Shown here piece by piece: positions 10,896-23,721 of a stretch of DNA of 64,000 nucleotides. Source of the DNA: Brasenia schreberi (lineage: Eukaryota; Streptophyta; Magnoliopsida; Nymphaeales; Cabombaceae). Below the pieces are notes generated by a model. The model was given only the letters and a program-made list of their open reading frames with translations, was not told where the DNA came from and ran no database searches. Positions within the stretch are counted from its first letter, which is position 1, and each line of letters opens with the position of its first letter. The position numbers were made by a program, and so were the translations under genes. The stretch spans positions 2,663,501-2,727,500 of the forward strand of contig JAYKKT010000040.1 in assembly GCA_036023115.1 (NCBI GenBank). The letters are read 5' to 3'.

Positions 10896-13800
10896 ATGGC
10901 AGCAGGAACATCAACCGGAGAGCGAAGGTTCCGTAACTCCTTTCTTGTTCTTGTTTATCACTGTCACGCTTTGCATCCTTATCGCTTTTAGTCTTTGTGT
11001 TAGGTGAGGTTGAACCTATTTTCTTTTCTTTTTTCGAGGGAATAATTTTCTTTCTGTCTTAAGATAATAAAAACTTGAAACTTGTTGCTGATTAATGTGG
11101 ATTTGTTTCTGTTCTTTGTAGATGCAGTATCTTTATCCATACTGATCCCCTTGGTTCGTAGTAATAGAATGATGCCTTTTATTGGTTCTGTGCGGATAGC
11201 CTCTTAGATTTCCAGAACTGATGAAATTATTGGATTCCAACTAGCAGTTATACAGAGTTACCTGTCAACGTCCACTCTCCAAGGTCACCATCTCTAGCCT
11301 AGGATATGGCCTATCTAATACTCTACATGATGTGCTGAATCATTTATCTCCTGGCTATCTACTTAACTTCACTGGGGATATTTGAAAGATTGTTATAATT
11401 GACTCTTTTCTGTTCCATTGTTACGACCACGTCGTATTTGGTGCCTTTTGATGGCTCTTGTTTTCTTTATTTTCTTTTACTTTTTGTTATTAATGTTGTA
11501 CGTATCATGGAATCATTTTTTAGATGGGGTTCTACTCGAAGAGGGGGCATGACTGTTCTCGGAAAGATTGCTGTCCCAAAACCTATTAACTTGCCCAGTC
11601 AAAGGTTGGAAAATCATGGTCTTGATCCTAATGTTGCAATTGTTCCCAAGTAAGTCCTTTTGACAATCAGAGGTATATTTTATTTCCCCCCTTGTGTACA
11701 TATGATTTTGCATATGTTTGCTTGTAATCTTTGTACGTCTGTAACAAATATGAGTTCATTTTTGGTCAATGGACTGTAAACGATTGGTACGTAACCCTAT
11801 TTTAAGGATTCAATGTTTCATGTCATATAACCAATTTGTTCCTTCTTTTTTTCATCAATCAATGGTCACTACGTGGATGCTGTGTCATCCACGCATGTAC
11901 GTGGTGGTTGCTGTTGGCGTTGTGCCATATATTCCTTTCCAAGAGTGTACCTGTAGTTGTATTTTGGTCCAGGTGGCTTTTAATTCTTCTTGACATCTTC
12001 CAGTTTTCAAATAAAAGTATTCTTGAGTGATTTTCAATCTTCAGTTTAATGTACCATATCAGGAATTCTCCGAACCTTTTAATGCACTTTTACCGTTCAA
12101 AACTTTTGTTTTTAGATATACAAGGTTTTGGCTTTTCTAATTTAGTTATGCCCAGCTTTTCCTTCTTTCTGTTGTAGGATACACCCAATCTTGAACTGTG
12201 CATACTGAGAAATGTAGATGTTGATATGCTTTAGTGTTTGCTCACCATATTTTAGATCGTACATATAAAGACAAGTGAATTACGTCAGAATGAGTTGTAT
12301 ATAGTTTCATATCTGAATGAGCTGAAACTACTGTTGGGTCAAGAAGTTTGGGAAGTAACCATTGCCTTTGTTTTTGTTCGTCTTGTCTTTTACATCATGA
12401 TGAAACAGAAAAGCCAGCTAGGAGTTTATCTTGATTTAGCTCTCTGGTGATAAGGTTACCTCTGTCATTATCCAATTGCGTCTATAAACATCAATACCGA
12501 TGGCAAGTCTATGCTTGATTTGTTACTCTCTGTTTGCTCACTTTTCTATATGCACATCTAAGTACTGGACCAACTTGGGAAGAACTTCTTCCAACAGCAG
12601 CTTATTTTTAGTTTTATCGTGTTTTCTTTAGAGGTACTATTAGCTGGGGAACCTCAACTCGGTCATCCTGCTCTGTCAATGTCTGGGGTGCCTCCTCAGT
12701 ATTATCACTTAACAATGAGGGAGGTGGCCTTGTGAGTGGTCGCCCATCATCAGGTGGAAGTGACACTCGTCCATCAACTGCTGGTAGTGAAAGATCTTAT
12801 GAGACTGCCCATAGTGCATGGAGTTTCTCTGGCAGGCCTTCTTCAGCATCCGGAGTAACGGCAGAAAATAATACATTGATTACCGCTTCTCGTCCTCATA
12901 GCTCTGAGACCAGGCCAGGTAGCTCTCAGCTTTCTCGCTTTGCTAATTCTGCATCAGAGAATCCTGATGGATGGCAGGAACCAGGGACACCACAAAAACT
13001 GGTAAAATGCTTATCCTCTCAATTCCGATTATTGTTTCGAAATAGTTTCTGCTTCCGTAAATGGTGTTTGTCTTTACATCTGTTTCACATTTATAATTGA
13101 GGTTTGCGAAGTGTGGTCTGTTTTTGTCTTTTCCTCTCATGCTCACGGCAACTCTTCTTTCTTCCTAGGGAAGCACGCCTTCAAAAACTAGTGGATTCAC
13201 ACTTTCTACTGGAGATTTTCCATCTCTAGGTTCTGATAAATGTTCTGCTGTGCATAGTCAACAAGGTGCTGATTTGACTCCTACTATTGTCGAACTACTT
13301 TCATTTTGTTGACTTGTAGCAAATGAACTGATTTTACTGTACTTTATACTCCATTGCACATACTTCTGTTCAGAGGTTACCTGTCAACTTCACATTGGAA
13401 ATCAAAATTCTGTTGATCTGTTCTCCTTTTATTTCTAATTTTAGTCCCTGTTTTTAATGAAGGACATAGTTCTCATGGGCGTCCAGCCTCTTCTTCTGGT
13501 AGACCTTCATCACAAAACGGCTCTCTAAGTGGTGTGTATACCTTATTCACATTCCTCATACTGTATAAAGTGAATTCTTGTTTTTTGGTGCCCTTGTCAG
13601 AAAAGGAAAAGCAATGAAACTCAATGACACCATACTAGGTTAGTTATTTGCCATGCATTTCTAAATTTTCTGTTGTCTTGTATTCTAGAAGAATCAACAT
13701 ATGCTACATCAGATAAGGGAACGGTGAATATATGGAAAAGGGGTGATTCTCCTAACAGTGCAGGCGACTGTGCTCCTCCAGAGAAATGGCAGATGGTGAC

Positions 13801-16800
13801 CCAGCATCAACCACCATACAGTACTGCGAACATGCCCCCACAACACTATCAGCCCTGGTATCCTGCTCCAGTTCCGAACCAACCAAGGGGCACATGGTAT
13901 AGCAACCACACTGCTGTTGGTTCATATGGACCAATGGGACTTCCAGGTGGTTATCCTCTTGATGCACGAGTATATCATCACTCTCAGATGGCATCTGTTT
14001 CCTACCCTCAGACAATTGCAACGCCAGGGGTGGGTTCTACAGGGTATGCTAAATCTGGAGAATTTCATCATTTGCTCATGCCTAATTCCTGCGCTGTTCC
14101 TGGTCACCATATCATCCCTGTCAGGCCTGGAATATGTCCGACTCCCATGGCTTACAATGGTTATTATGATGCTCCCACTGGATTTTGCAACTCTTCTGAG
14201 TTAGATGTTCCGGTAACTGGAGTTCAAGTTGACTCCGCTGTATATGACACTAGATATCATGACAGAAGTGCTAATCCAGATTCAAGCAATTCCATTGAAA
14301 CGTCTAAGGCACCCTTCAACCAAAAAGCAACAAATTCTAGGGGACTTCTTGGGTGTGCAGGCCCCAGCCGAGGTCCTTTCAAGCTTCTGTTGAAGCAACA
14401 TCATCAGGTATCGGGGAAGGATGGTGATGAGAAGACAGAACATGTAAAGGCAGGAAGCCAAAAGTCTGCAAGGCCTACATCACAGGCATCATCTGTGGGC
14501 GAGAATGACTATGATGCGGTTGCCAGTGTTAGTGAAACAATGGAACTTCCGAAGCCAGACTTTAGTGAGGATTCTCTTGGAAGTTCCAAGAATCAGACTA
14601 CTGTTACTGATAACCATAAAAACACTGAAAGCAATGGAGTTGATCAGAAGGTGAATAAAATTGAATTTAGGTCAAAACCACATTCTTATCTTTCCCCAGC
14701 TTCTGGGCCAAGTATTACATCAATAGAGAAAGCACATGAAAAGTCTGGAGTAAATGATGGGCATGGACAGTCTGAAATTCAGTTCCCGTCTAATGAAGAG
14801 GGGAAAGAAGGAAAGTTGAAGGCTTTCACTACCAAGGATAGTTCTTGCTCTAACAATATTTCCTGTGATACAGACACAGTCATTTCACGTGATCATATAG
14901 AAACTTCTGGGGTTAAGATCTCTACAGAAAATAAAAAACTACGGTCAGGTTCGTCACTGACTGGCAAGTTAGGTTCTTCAGAAGTAGCAAACAAGGTTAA
15001 TTTTCGAGGTTACAAAAGTGGCAGCAGAACTGGTAGAGATGATTACTGGTCTAAAGGCAGGTTTAGTATGGAGGAAGGTAACAGCTGGAGACAGAAGGGT
15101 TCTGAGCCGAAGAACTCTTTACCAGATATGGTATCAAATGTGGAGGATTCTGATGTTCGAGACCGAGAAAGTAAAGTTTCTAAAGGCGACCATGAGAAGC
15201 CATTGGGTGTTCCCAGGAAGGGAGGAGAACCCTGCAGGACATCATATACAAGTGATTGTGAGGCACAGGTATGCCGCCATTCCTCTTTTCATATTCCTCT
15301 TCATGTTTTTTTTTGTTCTGTCATCCTTTATTTGCATCTATAGATGCTAATATTTATTTTCCTTCTTTTCACCTCTCAGCGTGCTATAACAAAAGATGTT
15401 GCAGCGCAACGTGCTAAGCAGCACCAGAAAGAGGAGGAACGGGTAAGAAACCAAAAGACTAAAGCCCTTGTGAAGTTGGAAGAATTGAACCAGCAGGCAG
15501 CAGCAGAGAATTTGGTGCGAGACGGCACCTCTAAAGGTCACATTTTGAGACATGAGTCAATAAATCCAACCAGAACTGATGAAAGAACAGCCGAGAAAGT
15601 TCAGGTTTGTCAGAAGAGAAACATGGAAAATTCTCCAGTCATATCTGATATCCTGAACACAATGCCACCAGTAGAGACAAGACCAGATCTCACTAGCGGG
15701 CAAGATTCTACTGAATCTTCACACGTGATAAGTGTGCCACAGGCTTGTGAGAATGGTGCTTTTAGGCAGAGAACAAGAGGAAGTTCTAGGCAAAGATTAG
15801 TAGGTGCCAGAAGGAATCAGGACTCCCTACATGAGACAACTACTGGAAACCAGCCTCGTCTTGTCATAGCTGCCAGTGATGTTCAAAGAACTGTGGTGGT
15901 TAATGGAAGTGCTTCTAATGGTCTGCCCAGCAGCTGTATCCCAATTAAAGTGGAAGATGTTTCAGTTGCTCATAATGAGAGAAACAACAGCGATGACAAG
16001 CAGAAAACATATGAGACTTCTCTTATGGTGGGGACCTTAAAGTTGATCATACCTACAGTGGTGGATGGCTCTGCATCTAACCCTACGGCTGAAGCTAGTG
16101 AACCTCAGGTCTCTCCCATCCAAGAAGATGGATCTATGCTGTCACAACAACCAATAGTGAATAGTTCTGTTGGTATAGAAACTGAGGATGCGTTGGATGT
16201 TACATACAAGAGCAAAGGATTTTCACAATCACCTCGTGATGCTAATGCTCATGTTGGAGTCCACCGCTGGAGGAAACAACGTGCCCTACATCAATCAAGA
16301 AGCACAGAGATGATAACACAAGCAGGAAAGCTGCATGCAAATGAAGCTGTTTGGGCGCCTATACCGCCAACCAAGCACAACGTGACAACCGAGAAAGCAA
16401 ACCAGCAGAGTGCTGATGAAGGGGGGAAGCCTTCTAAAAGTAAAAAGATTGAGGTGGAGCGCTTTGTTCCTAAGCATGATGCCAAAGAGCTCTCTCAGAA
16501 AGACCTGTTACAGCCATTGTCAGATTTATCTGTTTCTGAGGTTATCTCTAGTCAGCCAACTAGGAAAACAGAAGGTATACAATGCGATCAGAGCAATGTG
16601 AAGTACGGCTTTCCTTCGGCTAATACTGGAGCTGGTATTCATGTGAAGAAAGATCAAGGTAAAAACAGACAAGGAAAGGCACAAATGTCATGGCGCCAAC
16701 GAGGTTCTGGTGAAGCTTACCACACATCACCCTCCTCACATGAACTTCCACTCAAAATTGCTCCAACTGGAAGCACCCAAGAATCATCAATTGTGCATAA

Positions 16801-17815
16801 TCTATCTAAGCCTGAAGCATCCTCCATTCAGCAAGTGAGCTGTTCTGAGAACCTCGGTGATGATAGTACATCGAGCAGTCTTGGCCTCAGATCGGATCAT
16901 GGCCAGGATATCAGACAGCCTGACCTGAAGGATGAGCTTTCTGCAAGCATTTCAACAGGTAAGGAAAAAAAGGTGCAACCAAGGCCTCGAAGCAGTGGTG
17001 GCCATAATGACTCAGCTGCGAAGGAGCTTGAGCTCATTGCATCTGACAAAGTTGCCAAACAGACATTGGCCATCAATTCCATCTCCATCGAATATGATGG
17101 AAGAAATGGTCCGAGAATTGGTATTCTATCTGGTCCTGAGCACAAGGGTTCCCGTTGGCAACCGAAGTCTCAGCAGAGCAATAGGTTCACCGACAGAGGT
17201 GCAGGCAGCGAAAACCTTGTAGCAGCAGCTCCTACTATCCGTGAAAGGGAATCTCAGGTTGCAAGGCCATCCTCTCAGCAGCTTCTCAAGGATCACACCT
17301 CAGAAGAAAAGTGTAATCAGCCTCACCTTGAAGCTGAAGATGCAACTAAGGGAAACATTCAACATGAAGAAAGAAAGAGAGGAAAGAGAATGCAAGATAA
17401 TGTTATCTCTGCAAGCCCAAGTCAGCAGCAAAACTCAGGGCCGGCCACGCCTGAACCTTCTGTGTTTTCTGAAGCTGCCAAGTCACAGCCACTCCAATTA
17501 ACTAACAGCAGACATGGACAACATAATCCACACGCCAAAAATAGAACTCTAGAAACTCGCTCTGATGACAAATGGAATCAGGGACAAGTTTTCAGCAAGC
17601 ATCAACCTTCAAACAGTGCAAGGCAGAAGCAATTTGAGTACCGCCTGGGTGGTTCTCATACAAATAGTGCCTCATTCCAGCAGAACTCTGCTGAAGTAGA
17701 AGATACTCATGATGATGGCTCGCAGGCTGCTGTAAGAACTAAATACCATAAACAAGGGCAAAATCATGGTGGGCGACCACGCATATATAGGAGAGCGCCT
17801 AACCATGTTGGCTAG
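10896..17815 (+). CDS. MOS1: MODIFIER OF SNC1 (MOS1)-like protein with BAT2/PRRC2 N-terminal domain
   Basis: Seven coding exons join in frame: 10896-10927, 11524-11649, 12632-13001, 13169-13265, 13463-13531, 13689-15268 and 15380-17815. They total 4710 nt, or 1569 residues plus stop, with GT-AG borders throughout. The joined N-terminus contains ERRWGSTRRGGMTVLGKIAV, then PKPINLPSQRLENHGLDPNV, KGTISWGT and repeated GRPSS/TRPSTA and SRPHSSETRPGSSQLSRFA motifs, ending in GDFPSLGS. This is the BAT2 N-terminal region as in Arabidopsis MOS1. The long rest is low-complexity, rich in Ser, Gln and Asn, with a charged segment after exon 6 (RAITKDVAAQRAKQHQKEEE) that could form a coiled coil. In Arabidopsis MOS1 controls expression of the immune receptor gene SNC1 and works with TCP15, a class I TCP, and with MAD2. 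The class I TCP gene 9 kb upstream is probably coincidence. The protein is longer than the Arabidopsis one (about 1.4 thousand residues). Confidence 0.9.
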
Positions 17816-18715
17816 TGCTCGACTTGCTTCTGTGATTGGAAACTCGGGGTTCTAGTAGGTTCCATCCATTATTTCAGCATGAAGCTGCTAACTCAAGTAT
17901 TGACAGGTAAGTCGGCTAAAATTAGCTCAGCACACCCACACGCACGCCTGCCCCACATGCACAACACACACAGAGAAGCCAGTGCAGAGTCTTATTTTTC
18001 AGGAAGTTGATGCCTACTTGCTGAAAGGACATAGATTCTACTCAGTGCAGAGCGTATTAGATTAGTGCTTACCAAATAAAGAAGAATTAATGATGGAGAT
18101 CAGGTTGGCAGAGGTGTTGCCGGTACTTCTTTTCCAAGGCTTTCGGTTTTCAAATAACCAGCTTAGCTAAGGACTTTATTTTGTGGTGCCGCCTCGCTTT
18201 TGGCGGTAATGAGGGATGTGAGCGGCGATGCACTTGCCCACTGTTTATTCACTTGTAAGTACATTGGCGTTGATATCAGCTTTGCTTCCTTTCACTTTAG
18301 ATCTTTTAGTCATTTGGTGGTGCATCCTCCAGTTTTGATGTAAAGACGTTGATTTTTGCGCAAAAAAAACTTTATTCGATAGCATTGTCGCTTTCCCTGT
18401 AAGCAAATGAAAGAGGAGAGGGCACCAAAGTAGGCAACAGGAGCGCAATTAAATTTACTGGAGAATAGGCGCACTCAGAAATCAAAACTGGTACTTATCT
18501 TGCTCCTCCCCTGTTTTCGAAAAGGGGGACGACCTCACTCTTGTAGCATCCTCGGTACCGATTTTTGTTGCCTTAACGTTGAGATGCCTTTGTGCGGGCA
18601 CCTGCATAAAAAGCATTATATCATTCAGCACTTGCTTGTTTCCGCATCCTCTTCCTTGCAAACAAATGTTTGGGGGCTTCGTGTAGCTGAGTTTCTCTTG
18701 CTTAGGATTGTTGCT
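17816..18715. other. MOS1 3' flank
   Basis: Contains the presumed 3' UTR of the MOS1-like gene. A CA-rich patch (CACACCCACACGCACGC) lies near 17931-17970. No further gene is supported. Confidence 0.4.
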
Positions 18716-19085
18716 AGAGGTGTCAGTTTGGGTCCCGCATGGCCGGTTGAATCAGACCCAAACCGCCCTAACCAGAACCAGGGACCTTGTGTTTCAGTCG
18801 GGTTCCACCTAGTGCTGAACCAAACCCGTAGTGGAACTGGAACAGGGGTTTCAAAACCGTAAACTCATCCTTGTTTTATAAAATTTTCAAATTAAACTGG
18901 AAACAAATTGGATTCATGACCAGCCTTGAACCGTAGTTGGAGACGGACTCGGATGTGGAGAGAGACGGCTTGGTTTGGTTCCAGTTTTAGTGAATCATAT
19001 ATGTCGGTTTCGAAGTGACTGGAATCTGAATCGTTGGTTTGGAACCGGCAGTATAAAATAGAACAAGGCAGGTCTAATTGTTGTG
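18716..19085. mobile_element. GGTTC/GAACC-rich dispersed element, copy 2 (hAT-like MITE suspected)
   Basis: Begins near TAGAGGTGTCAGTTTGGG and ends near a sequence whose reverse complement is TTAGACCTGCC. These are weakly inverted ends of the TAGRGSTGKC kind seen in some hAT MITEs. The inner flanks are full of GGTTC, GAACC and AACCGG words around an AT-rich centre at about 18868-18900. It belongs with the elements at 6455-6850 and 22220-22540. Confidence 0.45.
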
Positions 19086-19646
19086 GAATCCTGCTAGGTT
19101 TGAGAAGGGTAAGTAGGATTACGTGGGCGTGTTGAAAACCAAGTGGTACTAAATCTTCAAAAGGAAAACAAAAAACTTATATCTAACCCAGAGGTGGACC
19201 CAGATCCTCATATCCTACAATGATGCTTGAGTGCTGACAGAAATGGTTCGTCCATGGTCCATACGCTCACCAAGGAGCATCTAATGTTGGTGACGGTGCG
19301 ATGGGCCACAGATGCGAATACTATCTAAGCCCTAAATCTTCACCACGATTATCAAGCAAAAAGATAACGAAAATATTTGAATCTTCACTATCAGCGCCCC
19401 ATGCAAGTGAACTCGTTCAGTGTGCACAATATTCTAAGAAGATCTTTGCATATGGATTTTAGAAGTGTTGATAGAAGAATCATGAACACGGATCACATAT
19501 AAGAGGTTTTGCAATGGATTATCGACACTGGGAAGTAAAAGCATAAATAAATGCAGCTGATACATAAATAAATCGTCTTCAAACCGTTGCCACAATTTAG
19601 CCTCCACATTTAAATAGAGAAAAGCATAACTATTACGATAAAAAGA
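19086..19646. other. Intergenic DNA and presumed 3' flank of NRS/ER
   Basis: No gene is visible. The 3' end of the minus-strand NRS/ER transcript should lie in the right part, but I cannot place its poly(A) signal with confidence. Confidence 0.4.
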
Positions 19647-22050
19647 TCAAGCAGACCTCTTCTGGTTTGGCTTGAATACGTATTTTATGAGAGACTCTTT
19701 GATGGGGAGAAGCCGAGGGAACTCGTTCTTCAGCTTGGTTGCATCTAGTTCGTTGTTGCTTCTTGGGGCAACGATCACCTTTGCCTGTTCTTCCAGGGTG
19801 AAGTTCTTCCACGAAAAATTCGGGTCAATATAATCTCTGTATAATTCTAGAATCTCATTGTGGCTAACCACTCCAGGGTTGGTGAAATTCCAGATTCCTG
19901 TGAGGTTGCGCTTCGCCATGTCAATGGATATTGGCAAAAGCTCATCCAAGATTGTCATGGAATTCGGGATGTTAACCACCTTCTCATAGCGTGTGATTTT
20001 CGTGATGAAGTTACGGGGGTTTGCTAGATCTGAGGATATCGGCATGCGGATGCGTAAGGTACATACATTCTCATAATTCTTGAGTAGCTCTTCTACCTGT
20101 TCATACAATTGCCAGCAATCCCGTCAGTAAGGACATGAAGCAGATACTGACTTGCCATGGCAGCAAAAATAAAAAAACTTCATTAAATGATGGATATAAT
20201 CATAGACCTAACCAAGCACCCGATACAAACATAAGAATGAATTAGATAATAAGCATCACATCCAGTTTGCAAACAATCAAGATGTTGCTTTATCTTCTCC
20301 AAGAGTACATCTTAATTATCAAATGATACAGCACGCAAAACCTTCTATGAATTAGTTCTCCTTCCAATACAATTTTAGATTTTAACAACAGCTTCCTGGA
20401 AAACAGATACCTATACTTAACTAAGCTCAAATGCTTTCACAAGCTATATGAATCACAGTTTAGGGACCTATAGACGAGTCACTTGTTTAGCTTAGGCAAA
20501 TAGCGTGGAGAGCCTTGCTATTGCTGTTTTATTCTTGAGATTGGCTGGCCTCGTCGATGAAGGTTTTCTCCGCATAATGCTGAAAACAGAGGAATTATTC
20601 ATTTTCTTCGGAACGTTCACGTTCCTAGATTATTTAGACCTTGAAACTAGACCGGTTGCTTCTTCACCATGTACAGCAATGTTGGAGATTTCTAAACCTT
20701 GTCAACTGCCCTTGTTCAATTCCGCCCTTGTTCAATTCCGCTCATACATAAAAGAGCAAAGCACACTCTTAAGCATTTGCAGATAAACTTCCCCATCATA
20801 AGCAAAACCAAGGAACACTTTATGACTTACTAATCTTTCTGAATGCACACGAAAAAAAGAACTAATCGTATGAACACCAAACTTTTTCACAGGAATTTCA
20901 TCAGAATTAGGAGTCCTATTTTTGTCAAAATGGAATCCCTAACCTGTAGATGATGAGATCAGCGGCAGTCTGTACAGGGGGAACGAATATTTTCGGTTCT
21001 TCTTTCCACTTATGTTCCATTTTTTGGATCACATTCAGAACCCGACGTGGATCTCTTGCATCAGAAACTGCAGTTCTCTGGTACTCATTATTGAGGAAGG
21101 AATCTCAATGTAACTAAGAAGCATACGATCATAGGTACAAGTACTGGCCCTTTTAGTTGCACGAGGCACACTTAGTCTTATACTGCTACTACTTGAGATG
21201 CCATCAGAGCCATGATACCATTACTACTTGATTCAGGACATGTTAGATCTAACATACATCTAAAATTACGTAGAAACCATCTGCATGGAGCTGCCGGAGG
21301 TTTGATTCTCGATGCAATCATACTATGACGACTACAGATCAGATAACGTGATACTCGAAACTCTCCATCAGATCAGATCTAACCCAATCGAGCAAAATAA
21401 GACCAGATCTACTACAAATACACAACAAAAGATGAGTTTCTCCCAGAATATAAAACGAAATATGTTTTTTCTCGCCGATCATCTAAACCCGTGCTGTTTC
21501 CAACGGTCGTCAAACTCTTAGCTGCACGCCACAGTTTCTGCCCAAGGAAGTTCTTAAGTTTAGAATATTGAGGAGAGATTTAGGAATTTACCATAGCTTT
21601 AGTCTTGGAATAAAAGGATCCGATGAAATTGGGAGCATCTTCCTCCCTGAATCCGATCCCGGATCCCAAAGGATGCGCATCGTCGTACTCGAAGATGCAA
21701 CCCGTTGCGTAGTTGATGAGGATGAGGCCTCTCTCCCGGCAGACGTCAGCGAGCGTTAGCGTACCGACGACGTTCGCCCGGATGGTCTCCACTCTGTGGA
21801 TCTCGCACCAGTCGACGTTCGGCCGTCCCGTCACACCGGCGGCGTTGAAGACATGAGTCGGCCGGACGTTCTGGACGTCGAGCTCGATCTGAGCCCGATT
21901 CTCAAGCCGGCCGGCGCCGTACTCGAACTCGATCCCCTGTGAGTGGCAGATCCGGCCAAGAAGGCCTCCGATCCATCCTGTCCGCCCATATATGAGGAAC
22001 TTCAGCGGCCCCTCTGCCGGCACCGATCCATTCTCCGACGTCGCCCCCAT
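19647..22050 (-). CDS. NRS/ER: Bifunctional UDP-4-keto-6-deoxyglucose 3,5-epimerase/4-reductase (NRS/ER), UDP-rhamnose synthesis
   Basis: Two exons on the minus strand, 22050-21592 and 20096-19647, join in frame (A-M|V-E-E-L). They give 302 residues plus stop, matching the about 301 residues of Arabidopsis NRS/ER (UER1). The Rossmann NAD(P)-binding motif YGRTGWIGG is at residues about 21-29. The short-chain dehydrogenase catalytic pair is Tyr147 and Lys151 in GSFYSKTK. Other family blocks are THVFNAAGVTGRPNVDWCE, INYATGCIFEYD and TGIWNFTNPGVVSHNEILEL. The cytosolic enzyme converts UDP-4-keto-6-deoxyglucose to UDP-L-rhamnose, used for pectin and flavonoid glycosides. The ATG at 22050 follows a short spacer and a GA-rich 5' leader. 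The 1.5-kb intron (20097-21591) is ordinary. A repeat copy at 22220-22540 sits in its upstream region. Confidence 0.95.
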
Positions 22051-22065
22051 AGCAGCAGAGTTGGA

Positions 22066-22086
22066 GAGAGAGAGAGAGAGAGAGGC
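22066..22086. repeat. (GA)n run in the NRS/ER leader
   Basis: A short GA repeat immediately upstream (on the minus strand) of the NRS/ER start codon, seen as CT on the coding strand. It is typical of plant 5' UTRs. Confidence 0.7.
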
Positions 22087-22219
22087 CGAGACCGACTCCC
22101 GGGAGGAACACCACGAGCGCGCGCGAGAGGATGAAGAAAGTAGACCGGTATTTCAACCGAGGAGTGGGGGAGAACGGTATCGGAAACGAGGGTCCGAAAG
22201 GGAGGCGGTTCGTTGTTAC

Positions 22220-22540
22220 TTGTGCTTCGGAGCTGGGCCGGCGGTTCCAACCGAAACCGAACCGGGATAAGAACCGAAACGGGTTAAATCGGATCTGAAG
22301 TCAGAGATCACAAGATTCGGTTCCGATTTCACTATTGATAAGACCTGAAAGCGAAACTTGTTGTTTTATTTTTAAATTTTAAAAATTGATGATTTCTTAA
22401 AGTTTTGAACAGTTTAAGACTCAAATCACAATTGAAACAGGAACCGACCTGGTCCTGATTCAGCTCCAGTTCCAACTTACAGGAAAAACAGAACCTCGGT
22501 TTGAAACTGCCACCGGAACTTTGGTCATGCCTAACTTAAC
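22220..22540. mobile_element. GGTTC/GAACC-rich dispersed element, copy 3 (hAT-like MITE suspected)
   Basis: Same layout as copies 1 and 2. GGCGGTTCCAACCGAAACCG and related words lie on one side, an AT-rich core is at about 22360-22400, and GGAACCGACC to CACCGGAACTTTGGTCATGCC lie on the other. It lies about 170 bases upstream of the NRS/ER start codon, so it may form part of that promoter. Confidence 0.45.
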
Positions 22541-22772
22541 TTGCACAATTCCCTTTTTCTGTTCCTTCTTTCTTCGAGATTGCTACCATATTCTTTTATT
22601 ACTCTATTTTGTTAATCAAGATTTTGTTAAAAATATTTTAAACTAAAATAGTTCAAAACAATCGTTGCTCCCAAAGAATGAAAATCATGTTTTCCTAATA
22701 CTAAGTAATAAACAACATTGCTAAGCCTTTTGCTGTTTAGATGTATAAACCCAGATACTGTTTAAGAACACT

Positions 22773-23131
22773 CTAGTGATTCTTATCTCCTCTCACACCA
22801 CCATCTTCCTCAGCTCGCTTAGTAACCTCAAGTGGTTTTCTCTTACCACTCCACCCTTTAATCCTGTTTTTCATTTCTTCATGAGCCGAGGGAAGTTCTA
22901 TATGTTCGCCTGTACCCTAAACAATCCATGATCAACTTCAGAGGTTATTTGAGGTTCATGCATTTTATTTTGCAATAAAAAACAGGAGCATATCGTGGAA
23001 ACTACCTTGCTTGACCTTTCAGAGGGCTGAGAATGAGTTCCCTTTTTCTTTATCATCTCATTAAAGATCTTTAAAGTCTCGCCAAAAAACTGCATGCTTT
23101 GTAGATCTCCATCTTCTATACTAACCTCAAG
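22773..23131 (-). CDS. Two-exon C-terminal coding fragment, unrecognised
   Basis: Exons 23131-23006 (42 codons) and 22916-22773 (48 codons including stop) have good borders (TTGCAG acceptor, AAG/gtag donor, TTTAG acceptor). They join in phase as SERSSK-GTGEHIELPS. The first reads LEVSIEDGDLQSMQFFGETL then KIFNEMIKKKGTHSQ. The second contains HEEMKNRIKGWSGKRKPLEV and ends GGVRGDKNH. The peptide is charged and could be helical. I do not recognise a family. The piece immediately upstream is an ERCC1 N-terminal fragment (23189-23364), but this C-terminus does not look like ERCC1, which ends in a helix-hairpin-helix region. It may be part of a chimeric gene or a separate truncated gene. Confidence 0.45.
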
Positions 23132-23188
23132 CTGCAAGAGGTTATAGATGGATTTTCTATGGTAAGTCTTGATAGATTCAATTATTGT

Positions 23189-23364
23189 TTAGAATTCGGA
23201 GTTCTTTACGAAGGAGAAAGCCTCGGAGAAGGAGGAAGACGGCCGGAAGAGGTTCAGAGGAGGACGGGATTCGAACTTTGGTGTACTTCTCGGTATGAAG
23301 GGACCTCAATCACCACTTTCTTCTTCTTCCTCTCCACTTCGTCTTCGTCTTCGTCTTCTCCCAT
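23189..23364 (-). pseudogene. ERCC1 N-terminal gene fragment, frameshifted
   Basis: From the ATG at 23364 the minus strand reads MGEDEDEDEVERKKKKVVIE then VPSYREVHQSSN and hits a stop soon after. In another frame directly following, it reads SRPPLNLFRPSSSFSEAFSF then VKNSEF and stop. Together these follow the N-terminus of plant ERCC1 (pattern: VPSYQEV, about ten residues, PPSLFKPSQTFSQAFAFVKSS). The two halves are in different frames, which needs one small indel. No helicase-like or helix-hairpin-helix part of ERCC1 is nearby. ERCC1 pairs with XPF in the nucleotide-excision repair nuclease; this piece cannot encode it. It is either a pseudogene fragment or a sequence carrying an error. Confidence 0.6.
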
Positions 23365-23721
23365 CTGCGAAATCGAGTTCCTTCTTTGGTTCCTGAGCAT
23401 TCGGTTCGCGCCCTCTTCACGGCCGTGCTGATGGCGTGTCCTCCGAACCGAACCGCTGAAAAAGGGGTTTTCAAAATCAGTCCCTCTTTTTTATCCATTT
23501 TAAAAATTGTCACTACTTTTGGCGAATCCTGAACACACATCCATCTTTTTGATGGTCTTCCCAATCTATTGATCTAAGTATGCCTTGCAGGATTTTGGAA
23601 GACGATTATGTGTGTATAATACATTCAATGGATTCATGGAATTCGACATTGGACATTTAGTTTGGCATTTGTTAATAATTGGTTTATGTTTTAACTATAT
23701 CAATATGTGTTGTAGAAGTTA

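Noticed and set aside
13709..14204. Overlapping open frames inside MOS1 exon 6
   Set aside because: They are shadow frames of the long exon. The MOS1 frame has family matches and correct splice phases.
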